The position numbers and the translations under genes were made by a program. From positions 1,240,001 to 1,304,000 of the forward strand of contig NZ_CP053439.1 of the NCBI RefSeq assembly GCF_000769405.2: DNA of 64,000 nucleotides. Direction: 5' to 3'. This stretch comes from Rhizobium brockwellii (GTDB lineage: Bacteria; Pseudomonadota; Alphaproteobacteria; Rhizobiales; Rhizobiaceae). The notes under the pieces were generated by a model. The model was not told where the DNA came from. It was given only the letters and a program-made list of their open reading frames with translations, and did no database searches. This document shows positions 1-8,221 of this stretch, piece after piece (the first letter of the stretch is position 1; the number at the start of each line of letters is the position of its first letter).

Positions 1-1415
1 TGATCGAGAAGATCGCCGAGCTGCTGATCGCCCGCAAGCTGCCGCTGCTGGAAGATATCCGCGACGAATCGGCCGAAGACATCCGTGTCGTCCTGGTGCC
101 GAAGACCCGCAGCGTCGATCCGACGATCCTGATGGAATCGATGTTCAAGCTGACGGAGCTCGAAAGCCGATTCCCGCTCAACATGAACGTGCTCTCCATG
201 GGCCGCATCCCGCGGGTCATGGCGCTGAACGAGGTGTTGAAGGAGTGGCTGGACCACCGCCGCGAAGTTCTGCAGCGTCGCTCGCGCTTCCGTCTGGCGG
301 CAATCGACAGACGCCTTGAAATCCTCAGCGGCCTGCTGGTCGCCTACCTCAACATCGATGAGGTCATCCGCATCATCCGCGAGGAGGACGAGCCGAAGCC
401 GGTCATGATGGCGCGCTGGGATCTCACCGACAATCAGGTCGAGGCGATCCTCAATATGCGGTTGCGCGCCTTGCGCAAGCTGGAAGAGTTCGAGATCCGC
501 AAGGAATTCGACGAACTCACCAAGGAAAAGGGCGAGATCGAGACGCTGCTTTCCTCCGACGACAAGCAGTGGCAGACGGTCGCCTGGGAAATCGGCGAAG
601 TGAAGAAGAAATTTGCCAAGGCGACCGAGATCGGCCGCCGCCGCACCCAGTTTGCCGATGCGCCCGAGACCGACGAGGAAGCAATCCAGCAGGCGATGAT
701 CGAGAAGGAACCGATCACCGTCGTCATTTCCGAAAAGGGCTGGATCCGCGCGTTGAAGGGCCATATCGCCGATACGGCGACGCTGACCTTCAAGGAAGGC
801 GACGGCTTGAAGATCGCTTTCCCGGCGCAGACGACGGATAAGATCCTGATCCTCACGACAGGCGGCAAGGCCTTCACGCTCGGCGGCGACAAGCTGCCGG
901 GCGGCCGCGGCCACGGCGAGCCGCTGCGCATCATTGTCGATATGGATAACGACCAGGCGGTGCTGACCGCTTTCGTCCATGATCCCTCACGCAAGCAGCT
1001 GATCGTCTCGACCGCCGGCAACGGCTTCGTTGTTCCCGAAGCCGAGCTGGTCGCCAATACCCGTAAGGGCAAGCAGATCATGAACGTCGGGCTGCCCGAG
1101 GAAACGCAGCTGCTCGTGCCCGTCAGTGGCGACCATGTCGCCGTCGTCGGCGAAAACCGCAAACTGCTGGTCTTCCCGCTGGCGCAGGTGCCGGAAATGT
1201 CGCGCGGCAAAGGCGTACGTCTGCAGCGTTACAAGGATGGCGGCATTTCCGACGTCCGCTGCTTCGCGATATCGGACGGCCTCGTCTGGGAAGACAGCGC
1301 CGGCCGCACCTTCACGAAGAACAAGGACGAGCTTGCCGAATGGCTGGCCGATCGCGCCACCGCCGGCCGCACCGTGCCGAAGGGTTTTCCGCGCAGCGGC
1401 AAATTCGCTGGCTAG
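1..1415 (+). CDS. parC: DNA topoisomerase IV subunit A (3' part)
   Basis: Partial at the window edge; the frame is open from base 3 and ends at TAG 1413-1415. ParC is the DNA-breaking and rejoining subunit of topoisomerase IV, which decatenates daughter chromosomes with ParE. The visible part holds the end of the breakage-reunion domain, with the family-typical stretch [19 protein letters not shown] and an acidic coiled coil, followed by a beta-pinwheel C-terminal domain made of repeated blades (for example TTGGKAFTL and [14 protein letters not shown]). No canonical GyrA box is seen, which favours ParC over GyrA. The active-site tyrosine lies upstream of the window. The stop codon is also the first three bases of an intergenic palindromic repeat. 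Confidence 0.93.
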   Translation, partial: IEKIAELLIARKLPLLEDIRDESAEDIRVVLVPKTRSVDPTILMESMFKLTELESRFPLNMNVLSMGRIPRVMALNEVLKEWLDHRREVLQRRSRFRLAAIDRRLEILSGLLVAYLNIDEVIRIIREEDEPKPVMMARWDLTDNQVEAILNMRLRALRKLEEFEIRKEFDELTKEKGEIETLLSSDDKQWQTVAWEIGEVKKKFAKATEIGRRRTQFADAPETDEEAIQQAMIEKEPITVVISEKGWIRALKGHIADTATLTFKEGDGLKIAFPAQTTDKILILTTGGKAFTLGGDKLPGGRGHGEPLRIIVDMDNDQAVLTAFVHDPSRKQLIVSTAGNGFVVPEAELVANTRKGKQIMNVGLPEETQLLVPVSGDHVAVVGENRKLLVFPLAQVPEMSRGKGVRLQRYKDGGISDVRCFAISDGLVWEDSAGRTFTKNKDELAEWLADRATAGRTVPKGFPRSGKFAG

Positions 1416-1464
1416 AACAGGATGATTTTAGGCCTGTTCGGCCTAAAATCTGAATCATGTTCTA
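1413..1464. repeat. RIME-like palindrome, module B
   Basis: An imperfect palindrome opens with TAGAACAGGATGATTTT and closes with the near-complement AATCATGTTCTA. Its inner arms, GATTTTAGGC at 1424-1433 and GCCTAAAATC at 1441-1450, are perfect. A second copy lies at 41268-41316. The parC stop codon is part of this element. It probably forms a transcript-end hairpin. Confidence 0.75.
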
Positions 1465-1476
1465 ATTTAAGTAATT

Positions 1477-1526
1477 AGAGCATGATGTCGTCCGAAAACC
1501 GCTCACACTTTTCGACATCATGCTCT
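1477..1526. repeat. RIME-like palindrome, module A
   Basis: Perfect 14-bp arms (AGAGCATGATGTCG at 1477-1490, complement at 1513-1526) flank a conserved core, CCGAAAACCGCTCACACTTTT. Relatives lie at 20241-20292, 41206-41255, 2907-3010 and 37551-37656. Here it sits next to module B, in the order inverse to that at 41206-41316. Confidence 0.8.
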
Positions 1527-1534
1527 AGGACACG

Positions 1535-1636
1535 ACAGCGCCGTGCGTCTTTTCAGACGTACAAAAGGCGCTGTAACCCGCTGAATTGCTGGATGATTTT
1601 ATCCTTCAATCGATTCTGATTGAAGGAATGATCCAG
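1535..1636. repeat. RIME-like composite, family C (reverse orientation)
   Basis: This is a diverged, reverse-complement copy of the composite repeats at 9600-9701 and 37794-37886. A C2 palindrome (ACAGCGCCGTGCGTC to GGCGCTGT, 1535-1574) is followed by a C1 palindrome with inner arms CCTTCAATC and GATTGAAGG (near 1603-1626). With modules A and B it fills the 371-bp gap between parC and the next gene. No ORF is credible here. Confidence 0.7.
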
Positions 1637-1786
1637 TATATTCCGCGCCCGACTCTTGGCGGGCGCGACAATTCCCCTATCTCAATCTTGTTAGCAAAAG
1701 TATGAGCAGGCCGGCTCCGGAGGCGGACGGAATGGCCGCAGGCCGCGCACGGGAGGAGTGTGCGCGCCGTTACCGGAGGAAAATAG

Positions 1787-2245
1787 ATGCCCGCCAGCAC
1801 CATCAAACTGCATGTTAGCCAGACCTATAGGGTGCCGCCCGCCGTCGTGTACGACGCCTGGCTCAACCCCGAAATCGCCCGCCGCTTCCTGTTTGCGACC
1901 GATAACGGTCACGTCATCCGCGCCGATATCGATCCGCATGTCGGCGGCCGTTTCTTCGTCGTCGACCGCCGCCCGACCGGCGACGCCTTTCACCAGGGCG
2001 TCTTCCTGGAACTGAAGCGCCCGCAGCGCATGGTCTTCAGCTTTTCCGTCGAGGAGCACGACCACAATTGCGACCGCGTCGAGATCAACATCGAGCCTCT
2101 CGGCGGCGGCAGCCGCCTGACGCTGACCCATGAAATGTGCGCCGAATGGGCCGAACACGAGGAAAAGACCCGGCAAGGCTGGGCGCATGTGGTCGAGGGG
2201 CTTGGCAGGGAACTGGAGCAGCAGCAGCTCAAGGCGACGGGCTGA
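1787..2245 (+). CDS. SRPBCC (AHSA1/START-like) domain protein
   Basis: A 152-residue protein of the SRPBCC ligand-binding fold, Aha1 C-terminal-like branch. Typical signs are the opening pattern VSQTYRVPPAVVYDAWLNPE, the central GGRFFVVDR strand and the LTLTHEM...EEKTRQGW ending. Such proteins bind hydrophobic ligands in a helix-grip cavity; the ligand here is unknown. Many family members are paired with an ArsR regulator, but none is adjacent. Start chosen at ATG 1787 after GGAGGAAA; a GTG-rich stretch upstream has no better site. The 3' end overlaps the convergent toxin gene by 17 bp. Confidence 0.85.
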   Translation: MPASTIKLHVSQTYRVPPAVVYDAWLNPEIARRFLFATDNGHVIRADIDPHVGGRFFVVDRRPTGDAFHQGVFLELKRPQRMVFSFSVEEHDHNCDRVEINIEPLGGGSRLTLTHEMCAEWAEHEEKTRQGWAHVVEGLGRELEQQQLKATG

Positions 2246-2625
2246 GCGGTAGGCTGAAATCCCGCAGGAAGCGGGTCGCGCCTTCTTCGTCGATCTCGCC
2301 GGCGGCTACGGCAAGAACGAAAGCGTAGAGATTGGCATCGGTCGTTTCGATCTCGTAACCGTTTTCGAGAAGGAATACACCGGCGGTTACGATCGCGATC
2401 CGCTTGTTGCCGTCGACGAACGCGTGGTTGCGGGCAAGACCGAAAAAGATAGCCGGCGGCGAGTTCAATGACGTTGTCGCCGCCGTAATTTGCCTTGTGC
2501 ATCGGCCGGCCGAGAGCAGATTCCAGCGCGCCTTCGTCACTCAGTCCTGCGAGACCGCCGAAGCGCTCGATCTGCATTTTCTGCAGGCTCTCGACCAATG
2601 GTCTCGTCAGAAATTTAAAGGCCAT
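2229..2625 (-). pseudogene. doc: Doc/Fic-type toxin gene with a +1 frameshift
   Basis: Two overlapping frames together give a complete Doc-family (death-on-curing, Fic fold) protein of about 131 residues. The first half runs from ATG 2625 to ...ELAAGYLF. The second half resumes as GLARNHAFVDGNKRIA, which is the HxFxDGNKR catalytic motif. Doc toxins phosphorylate EF-Tu using this Fic loop. The break falls exactly at five A on the + strand (2443-2447, T5 in the gene); removing one base restores a continuous protein. As written, the upstream frame runs into nonsense lacking the motif. It is either a real inactivating mutation, slippage, or an assembly error. The gene overlaps the antitoxin stop by one base (TAATG). 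Confidence 0.82.
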
Positions 2626-2846
2626 TATCCGGCCAGCTTTTTCAAAGCAACCTTATACTTGTCCATGAAATATCGCGCCGCCTCGAGCTGATGAGACAAA
2701 TCCTCATCGGCCGGCTTCAAAGTGATGCCGCCGTTTTCTATCTGCAATTCCAGTGAATCGCCGGTCTTCAATCCAAGACGGTCGAGGGTTTCCTTAGGGA
2801 TGATAATACCCTCGGAATTGCCGATCTTGCGGATCGTGACGTTCAT
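2625..2846 (-). CDS. AbrB/MazE-type antitoxin
   Basis: A 73-residue SpoVT-AbrB-fold DNA-binding protein. The swapped-hairpin motif is clear: VTIRKIGNSEGIIIPKETL followed by LGLKTGDSLELQ. The remaining C-terminal tail (about residues 50-73) is the expected toxin-binding part. It lies directly upstream of the Doc-type toxin gene with a TAATG overlap, the classical layout of a toxin-antitoxin operon in which the antitoxin is made first and represses its own promoter. Phd is the usual Doc partner, whereas this antitoxin has the AbrB fold. Start ATG 2846; a loose AGGACGAAGCG lies before it. Confidence 0.88.
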   Translation of the reverse strand: MNVTIRKIGNSEGIIIPKETLDRLGLKTGDSLELQIENGGITLKPADEDLSHQLEAARYFMDKYKVALKKLAG

Positions 2847-2906
2847 CGCTTCGTCCTCTGTGGGGTAACCGAGTTATAACATGAGGCCGAGTAGGCGACA
2901 ACGTCC

Positions 2907-3010
2907 TAAAGCGCGTCGCGATCTTTCAGATGCGCTCCTTGCGCTTTAGGTCTCTGTTTTCGCATGTCGTTGTCGCAAAACCGCTGCACACTTTTGCGCG
3001 ACATGCTTTA
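2907..3010. repeat. RIME-like composite A'+A
   Basis: About 104 bp with two palindromes: TAAAGCGCGTCGCGATC...GCGCTTTA (2907-2948) and GCATGTCGTTGTCGCAAAACC...GACATGCTTTA (2962-3010). The element at 37551-37656 is almost its exact reverse complement. Its right end supplies the stop codon (TAA, 3008-3010) of the DMT gene on the minus strand. Confidence 0.85.
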
Positions 3011-3895
3011 GCCTGCCATTTGAACGGTGCTTTTCCTCCGCACTATCCAGACGGAATGGGCTGCGATCGCCGCCACCAGGATGCCGCCGCCGACCAGCGT
3101 CATCGGCGCCGGCGTTTCCGCAAAGATCAGCCAGACCCAGATCGGTGCGAGCACGGTTTCGAGCAGGTAGAACATGCCCACCTCCGGCGCGGAGAGGTAA
3201 CGCGGCCCGGTCGCCAGACACCAGAAGGCGAGAGGCATCATCACCGCGCCGTTGAAGAGGATCCAGGCGGGATGCTCGATCGAAAAACCGCCTGCCGGCA
3301 TGACCGAGATCAGGCCGATCGCCGCCGGCAGCACCGTCGAAAGCAGCGAGACGAAGCCCATCTCCCGGCGAGAGGCGCGGCTGATGGTGATGGCGGCGGC
3401 AATGATGAAGGCGGTAAGCAGCGCCATGATATCGCCGAAGAGATGGCCGCCCGAAAGCCCGTCCCGCACGATCAGGCCGACGCCGAAGATCATCGCCGCC
3501 ATGGCGAGCAGTGTTGCCAGCGCCGGCCGCTCCTTGAGGAAAATCCAGGAAAGCAGGGCGGCGAACATCGGATTGAAGGCGACGATGAAAACGACATTGG
3601 CCGTCGAGGTGTTGAAAACGGCGAGAAGGAAGACCACCGTCGTCAGCCCGTAGAGCAGACCGGTGACGAGGCCCGGCCAGCCCGGCACGAGCACTGGCCA
3701 TCGCCCCTTGGCGATCCTGAGCGCGGTTGCCACCAGCAGCGTCACGCCAAGGGTCGCGATGCTTCTCGCCGCAAGAATCGACCACAGCTCGCCGTTGGCG
3801 AGCCTCATCAGCGGGATATCCATAGAAAGCGCCAGCCCGCCGATCGCCGTCAGCAGCAGGCCCTTCCGATGGTCGGAAAGAGCGGTGGGGAACAT
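3008..3895 (-). CDS. DMT-superfamily (EamA) transporter
   Basis: A 295-residue inner-membrane protein with about ten hydrophobic segments forming two EamA repeats (roughly residues 12-140 and 150-285). Family hallmarks include FIVAFNPMFAALLSWIFLKE in the first repeat and FYLLETVLAPIWVWLIFAE in the second. Such proteins usually export metabolites or amino acids by proton antiport; the substrate cannot be read from the sequence. It starts directly after the bpt stop codon (bpt ends at 3896, this ATG is at 3893-3895), so the two are probably co-transcribed. Its stop codon lies inside a palindromic repeat. Confidence 0.85.
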   Translation of the reverse strand: MFPTALSDHRKGLLLTAIGGLALSMDIPLMRLANGELWSILAARSIATLGVTLLVATALRIAKGRWPVLVPGWPGLVTGLLYGLTTVVFLLAVFNTSTANVVFIVAFNPMFAALLSWIFLKERPALATLLAMAAMIFGVGLIVRDGLSGGHLFGDIMALLTAFIIAAAITISRASRREMGFVSLLSTVLPAAIGLISVMPAGGFSIEHPAWILFNGAVMMPLAFWCLATGPRYLSAPEVGMFYLLETVLAPIWVWLIFAETPAPMTLVGGGILVAAIAAHSVWIVRRKSTVQMAG

Positions 3896-4672
3896 TCAGT
3901 CGTGGGTGCTCTCGGGCATGGACGAGGAATCGAAGCGTTCCCAGCCGCGCGGGGTCAGATGCTCCTGCGGCTGGAAGCGCGTCTTGTAGTCCATTTTCCG
4001 CGACCCTTGAACCCAGTAGCCGAGGTAGACATGCGGCAGCCCCAGCGCTTTCGTGCGTCTGACATGATCGAGAATCATGAAGGTGCCGAGTGAACGCCGC
4101 TCGAGTGCCGGATTGAAATAGGAATAGACCATCGACAGCCCGTCGCTCATCGTGTCGGTGAGGGCGGCGGCAAGCAGCTCGCCCTTTGGCCGCTGCTCCA
4201 GTCCGGAGCCTTCTTCGCGCCGGCGGTATTCGATGATTCTCGTATTCACATGCGTGTCTTCGACCATGATTGCATAGTCGAGCACGGTCATGTCGGACAT
4301 ACCGCCCTGCTGGTGGCGAAAATCGAGATAGCGTCGGAAGAGCGAATATTGCTCGCTGGAAGGCTGGGCCGCGAATTCGGTGGCGATGACGTCGGAATTC
4401 TCGGCAAGCACCCGCTTCATCGATTTCGTCGGCTCGAATTCCTGGGCGAGAATTCTCACGGAAACGCAGGCGCGACAGGATTCGCAGGCCGGGCGATAAG
4501 CGATGTTCTGCGAGCGGCGGAAACCGCCCTGCGTCAGGATGTCGTTCATCTCGGCGGCGCGCGGGCCGACCAGATGGGTGAACACCTTGCGCTCCATCTC
4601 ATGCGGCAGGTACGGACACGCAGCCGGAGCCGTCAGATAAAACTGCGGTGATGGCGTCGTCTGCGTATTCAT
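3896..4672 (-). CDS. bpt: Aspartate/glutamate leucyltransferase
   Basis: Bpt transfers leucine from Leu-tRNA to N-terminal Asp or Glu of proteins, creating a bacterial N-degron recognised by ClpS/ClpAP. The 258-residue product has the N-terminal cysteine cluster ([15 protein letters not shown], preceded by ACPYLPHE) and the C-terminal GNAT-like acyltransferase core ([36 protein letters not shown]). Start set at ATG 4672 (MNTQTTPSP), preceded by AAGGAAA; an in-frame ATG at 4720 would add 16 residues without family support. It heads a two-gene unit with the DMT transporter. Confidence 0.92.
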   Translation of the reverse strand: MNTQTTPSPQFYLTAPAACPYLPHEMERKVFTHLVGPRAAEMNDILTQGGFRRSQNIAYRPACESCRACVSVRILAQEFEPTKSMKRVLAENSDVIATEFAAQPSSEQYSLFRRYLDFRHQQGGMSDMTVLDYAIMVEDTHVNTRIIEYRRREEGSGLEQRPKGELLAAALTDTMSDGLSMVYSYFNPALERRSLGTFMILDHVRRTKALGLPHVYLGYWVQGSRKMDYKTRFQPQEHLTPRGWERFDSSSMPESTHD

Positions 4673-4820
4673 TTGTCGCGGAAATTTCCTTGTCGAGACC
4701 GTGCCGTTTCCTGACAGCATGACCTAAGAATAAAAAACGTCAACAGCGGGGCGCTTTTCGCCCTTCATATCAGTCTTCTAATTTTAAATATGGAGCGCCG
4801 GCGCCTGCCGGCAAAGGGAA

Positions 4821-4846
4821 GGCGGAGACTTTATTTCGTCTCCGCC
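4821..4846 (-). terminator. Hairpin after the RDD gene
   Basis: Perfect 9-bp stem GGCGGAGAC/GTCTCCGCC with an 8-nt loop. Read on the minus strand it is followed by TTCCCTTT, so it may end the RDD transcript. Confidence 0.5.
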
Positions 4847-4867
4847 CTGGGATCGCAGTTAGGGTTT

Positions 4868-4891
4868 CAGCCAAAGTCTCAGCCAAAGTCT
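4868..4891. repeat. Tandem 12-bp duplication
   Basis: CAGCCAAAGTCT occurs twice back to back. On the minus strand it places three in-frame TGA codons, 12 bp apart, at and after the end of the RDD gene. Confidence 0.8.
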
Positions 4892-5349
4892 CAGGCGGTG
4901 CGCACCGTCGCCGTGCCCACAAGCAGATCGTGGACGAGACGGCTGCGTTCGATGAACAGGCCGGCAAGCAGAATGAGTGGCGTCAGCACCGAGTTGAGGA
5001 TCCAGAACAGTGCCAGATGCACGATCGCCGTCATGAAATCCATCGGCCGTCCATCGACGCGCACGATTGCGATCCCCATGGCGCGCATGCCGAGCGAGGC
5101 CTGGCTCGGTCCGCCCACCGTCAGGCCGAAGTAAATGCCGGCGACGATGACGAAGAGGGCAGGGTAGAGCAGGAAGCCGAGCCCCAGCGTGACGATCGAC
5201 AGGAAGAACAGCACGATCGCCGCGGGAATGCAGAGCAGCGCCACGATGACGTAGTCTAGTATGAAGGCGAAGACCCGGCGGCTCAACACGCCGCTATAGG
5301 CGCGCCAGTCCTCCGGTGCGGCATAAAGCGGATTGGGGTTGTAGCTCAT
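4891..5349 (-). CDS. RDD-family membrane protein
   Basis: A 152-residue RDD-domain protein. Its first membrane segment follows RRVFAFILDYVIVALL, which carries the Arg and Asp residues that define the family. Further hydrophobic segments are at about residues 45-80 and 105-125, and it ends with SRLVHDLLVGTATV, the usual closing motif. Function is unknown; some members have been linked to ion or osmotic tolerance. Start at ATG 5349 after AGGAG; an in-frame ATG at 5400 would add 17 unsupported residues. It stands alone, with hemB about 100 bp upstream in the same direction. Confidence 0.85.
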   Translation of the reverse strand: MSYNPNPLYAAPEDWRAYSGVLSRRVFAFILDYVIVALLCIPAAIVLFFLSIVTLGLGFLLYPALFVIVAGIYFGLTVGGPSQASLGMRAMGIAIVRVDGRPMDFMTAIVHLALFWILNSVLTPLILLAGLFIERSRLVHDLLVGTATVRTA

Positions 5350-5413
5350 CTCAATCTCCTGCGGAAAAACGATGCCGCTGATATGGTATCGGCAGGGCAA
5401 AATGCAATATTTG

Positions 5414-5448
5414 CTCTAGATTCGGATGATTTTCGGCCGGTTCGGCCC
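5414..5448. repeat. Degenerate module-B-like palindrome
   Basis: CTCTAGATTCGGATGATTTTCGG...CGGTTCGGCC resembles half of the module B element seen at 1413-1464 and 41268-41316. It lies between hemB and the RDD gene. Confidence 0.4.
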
Positions 5449-5450
5449 AA

Positions 5451-6464
5451 TCACCGCTTTGCGAGAATTTTCGCCACTTCGACCGCGAAATAGGTGAGGA
5501 CACCGTCGCATCCCGCCCGCTTGAACGACAGCAGCGTTTCGAGCATCGCTCGCTCGCCATCGATCCAGCCATTCATCGCCGCCGCCTTGATCTGCGTATA
5601 TTCGCCGGAAACCTGGTAGGCGAAGGTCGGCAGGCCAAAGGCCTCCTTCATTCGCCAGCAGATATCGAGATAGGGCAGGCCGGGCTTGACCATCAGCATG
5701 TCGGCGCCTTCCTCGACGTCGAGGGCCGCGTCGCGGATCGCCTCGGTGCCGTTGGCGGGGTCGATATAATAGGTCTTCTTGTCGCCTTTCAGCAGCCCGC
5801 CCGTCGAGATCGCCTCGCGATAGGGACCGTAGAAGGCCGAGGCGAATTTCGTCGCATAGCTCATGATGCCGACGCTCTGGTGGCCGGCCGCATCGAGCGC
5901 CATGCGGATCGCGCCGATGCGTCCGTCCATCATTTCCGACGGCGCGATGATGTCGGCGCCGGCATCTGCCTGCATCACGGCGGCGCGCGCCACCTGGTCG
6001 ACCGTCTCGTCATTGACGATCTCGCCGCCTTTGAGAATGCCGTCATGGCCGTGGCTGGTGAAGGGATCGAGCGCGACATCTGTGATGACGCCGATATTAG
6101 GCACCGCCTTTTTGATCGCCGCCGTCGCCTGATTGATCAAGTTGTTGGCTTCGAGACTGTTCGAGCCGGTCTCGTCGCGCAGCTCCATCTCGATATTCGG
6201 AAAGGTGGCAAGGGCCGGAATGCCGAGGCCGGCCGCTTCGCGTGCGGCTTCGACGGCCTTGTCGATGCTCATCCGGTTGACGCCCGGCATGGCCGGGATC
6301 GGATCGATGATGCCGGAACCCGGCACGATGAAGATCGGCCAGATCAGGTCGTCGACCGTCAGCCGGTTTTCCTGTACCAGGCGGCGTGTCCAATCCGCCT
6401 TGCGGTTGCGCCGCATGCGGCGATGACCGGTGATGTCGTCGACGAGATGCGTCCTGTCCTGCAT
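5451..6464 (-). CDS. hemB: Delta-aminolevulinic acid dehydratase (porphobilinogen synthase)
   Basis: HemB condenses two molecules of 5-aminolevulinate to porphobilinogen in heme and cobalamin precursor synthesis. The product is 337 residues, normal for the family. Motifs are WPIFIVPG, FTSHGHDGIL, DIIAPSEMMDGRIGAIR, SYATKFASAFYGPYR with one active-site lysine, and MLMVKPGLPYLD with the Schiff-base lysine. The metal-binding loop lacks the cysteine-rich zinc motif, as in magnesium-type rhizobial enzymes. Start at ATG 6464 (MQDRTHLVDD) after AGGGACAG. The frame stays open far upstream, but that extension lies antisense to the next gene and is not credible. Confidence 0.95.
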   Translation of the reverse strand: MQDRTHLVDDITGHRRMRRNRKADWTRRLVQENRLTVDDLIWPIFIVPGSGIIDPIPAMPGVNRMSIDKAVEAAREAAGLGIPALATFPNIEMELRDETGSNSLEANNLINQATAAIKKAVPNIGVITDVALDPFTSHGHDGILKGGEIVNDETVDQVARAAVMQADAGADIIAPSEMMDGRIGAIRMALDAAGHQSVGIMSYATKFASAFYGPYREAISTGGLLKGDKKTYYIDPANGTEAIRDAALDVEEGADMLMVKPGLPYLDICWRMKEAFGLPTFAYQVSGEYTQIKAAAMNGWIDGERAMLETLLSFKRAGCDGVLTYFAVEVAKILAKR

Positions 6465-6560
6465 GATATCTGTCCCTGGCCCATTCCATTTATCGGAGCG
6501 CTCATTATCATGGCGCCTGGAAAATCCAAACCGGACGATTGGCCGCGGCGGAAAAACCTC

Positions 6561-6658
6561 TGGCGCATAACCGCGAAAATCGGAGTCGATTTTCGCGGTT
6601 ATGCGCCAACTCAATGTTATAGAGCGTCCCTGGCGCGTCTTGCCAGACGCTCGGACGC
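6561..6658. repeat. RIME-like composite, family D + C2'
   Basis: It begins with a perfect 22-bp inverted repeat (arms 6561-6582 and 6587-6608, loop GAGT; arm TGGCGCATAACCGCGAAAAT...). A second palindromic block, AGAGCGTCCCTGGCGCGTC...AGACGCTCGGACGC, spans 6621-6658. The reverse complement of 27832-27930 has the same two-part layout. It lies between the divergent hemB and DUF6163 genes and could affect either leader. Confidence 0.8.
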
Positions 6659-6668
6659 CCTTGTGAAG

Positions 6669-7133
6669 ATGCAACCCCAAACCGATGTCTGCGCTATGGA
6701 AACCGAATCCCCGACGATACCGAAACGCACATTGGCGGATATCCTCTTCATTCTCTTCCTGAGACTGGTTGCCGTATCCTGCTTCTGGTTCGGCCTGCAA
6801 TATTGGGCGATGCTCGTCGGCTATTCGCTGGTCGGCGCTGGCCGCTTCGATCTTTTGAGCCTGCCGTGGAAGGTGGCGAGCACCAGCCTCGCCGTGCTCT
6901 TCCCCGTCGCCTCCCTCGGCCTCTGGCTCACCGTCTCCTGGGGACCGGTCATCTGGGTGCTGGCCGCCGGCGGGCAGATCCTCATGTATGGCCTGCTGCC
7001 GGATATTTTCGGCCCCAACCAACTGATCATCCTGCTGCATGTCATCGTCGCCGTGGTCTACTTGATTTTCCGCCTGCTGCTCTGGCTGGAAAAGCGCCGG
7101 CATCGCCGCCAGGTAAGTGTTGATTTACCCTGA
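6669..7133 (+). CDS. DUF6163-like membrane protein
   Basis: A 154-residue protein with four hydrophobic segments (about residues 27-50, 64-80, 87-108 and 117-138) and a basic tail, LEKRRHRRQ, consistent with a small inner-membrane protein conserved in Rhizobiales. No catalytic motif is seen and the function is unknown. Start is uncertain: ATG 6669 (MQPQTDVC) and ATG 6696 (METESPT) are both in frame and neither has a strong ribosome-binding site. It is divergent from hemB and separated from it by the perfect inverted repeat at 6561-6608. Confidence 0.7.
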   Translation: MQPQTDVCAMETESPTIPKRTLADILFILFLRLVAVSCFWFGLQYWAMLVGYSLVGAGRFDLLSLPWKVASTSLAVLFPVASLGLWLTVSWGPVIWVLAAGGQILMYGLLPDIFGPNQLIILLHVIVAVVYLIFRLLLWLEKRRHRRQVSVDLP

Positions 7134-7261
7134 GACAACGTGGAGTTACCGGTAAGGCTCCGTTAAGCCTGCGGTTTAAGTCGAATTTTATATGTATTCG
7201 ATAGGGTCTCACTCAAGGCGGGAAGAAAACACACCGCCAAACAAACAGTGAGGCAGTTAAT

Positions 7262-7777
7262 ATGAACACGAAAATCAAGCCGCAGGCGGTATCGACCTTC
7301 CGTGACCAGCAGGACCACGACATCCGTGATCTTTACATGGAATCCCTTCATCTCGTTGAACGTCTGCACCGTCGTCTTCTCGATGTCATCAAGGACGAAT
7401 TCGACCGTCAGGGTCGCAGCGACGTCAACGCCATCCAGGCGCTGCTCCTTTTCAACATCGGCAATTCCGAGCTGACCGCAGGCGAGCTGCGCTCGCGTGG
7501 CTACTATCTCGGCTCCAACGTTTCCTACAACGTCAAGAAGCTGGTCGATCTCGGCTTCATCAACCACCAGCGCTCGCGCATCGACCGTCGCTCGGTCCGC
7601 ATCAGCCTGACCGAAACCGGCCAGGACATCGCCGAAACGGTGGCCAAGCTCTACGAACGCCACATCGCCTCGATCGACAAGGTCGGCGGCATCGGCACCG
7701 ACGAGTTCACCCAGATGAACAAGCTGCTCCAGCGTCTGGACCGTTTCTGGAACGACCAGATCCTGTATCGTCTCTAA
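7262..7777 (+). CDS. ldtR: MarR-family regulator LdtR
   Basis: A 171-residue winged-helix protein of the MarR superfamily. The recognition part is NSELTAGELRSRGYYLGSNVSYNVKKLVDLGFI and the wing is INHQRSRIDRRSVRISLTE. The sequence matches the LdtR group of Rhizobiaceae and Liberibacter, which controls an L,D-transpeptidase gene and osmotic tolerance. That target type lies just downstream (8222-9523) on the same strand, separated by a hairpin and a long leader. The N-terminus MNTKIKPQAVSTFRDQQDHD and ATG 7262 agree with the family; GTGAGGCAG lies upstream. Confidence 0.88.
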   Translation: MNTKIKPQAVSTFRDQQDHDIRDLYMESLHLVERLHRRLLDVIKDEFDRQGRSDVNAIQALLLFNIGNSELTAGELRSRGYYLGSNVSYNVKKLVDLGFINHQRSRIDRRSVRISLTETGQDIAETVAKLYERHIASIDKVGGIGTDEFTQMNKLLQRLDRFWNDQILYRL

Positions 7778-7806
7778 GACCCCTGACCTCCTTCCAGGGT
7801 TGCAGA

Positions 7807-7837
7807 AAATCGGACGTGTTCCCTGCACGTCCGATTT
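7807..7837 (+). terminator. Hairpin after ldtR
   Basis: Perfect 12-bp stem AAATCGGACGTG/CACGTCCGATTT with a 7-nt loop, 30 bp after the ldtR stop. Only a short T run follows, so termination may be partial. Confidence 0.6.
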
Positions 7838-8221
7838 GCCGTTTGATCCGCGTGGCATCTTTGCAACGCATGGCAGGCAAGCGCAAAGCCCGGTATTCAA
7901 GCCGTTTTTTAGCCGTTATTAACCCGCACGCTTTACCCGTCATATGGTTCGTTGCGTCCTGTTTCCGGCATTCGGCAAGTCCGTCTTCCGGCCCGGCAAC
8001 ACGAATTGGCCATATTGGTGTGGCAGCGGAAGGCTTAACAACCGGCGCTTTCAATAGACCGATCAGGAATGTTCAGGCTGCCGCATCGCAATCTTGTGAT
8101 GGGGCAAGCGGAATTTTTCGTTGCGCCGGGACAACGAATGGACTGGGATCTGCGTTAAAGCGCAGTGATATCGCAAAGAGCCCGCGGCATCTCTTTATCG
8201 CCGCAGTCAGTGGTTGGGACT
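7838..8221 (+). promoter_or_regulatory. Long leader between ldtR and ldtP
   Basis: A gap of 384 bp with no supported gene. It must hold the ldtP promoter and, by analogy with the described LdtR system, probably an LdtR site. I could not single out an operator by eye. It includes the somewhat AT-richer stretch TTTTTTAGCCGTTATTAACC (7904-7923). Confidence 0.45.

Noticed and set aside
2930..4093. A 387-codon open frame on the plus strand
   Set aside because: It is antisense to the DMT transporter gene and part of bpt, and its composition is extremely rich in Arg, His and Asp.
6465..7103. N-terminal extension of hemB to 550 residues
   Set aside because: The extension runs antisense through the DUF6163 gene and the perfect inverted repeat; ATG 6464 gives the normal HemB length and has a ribosome-binding site.
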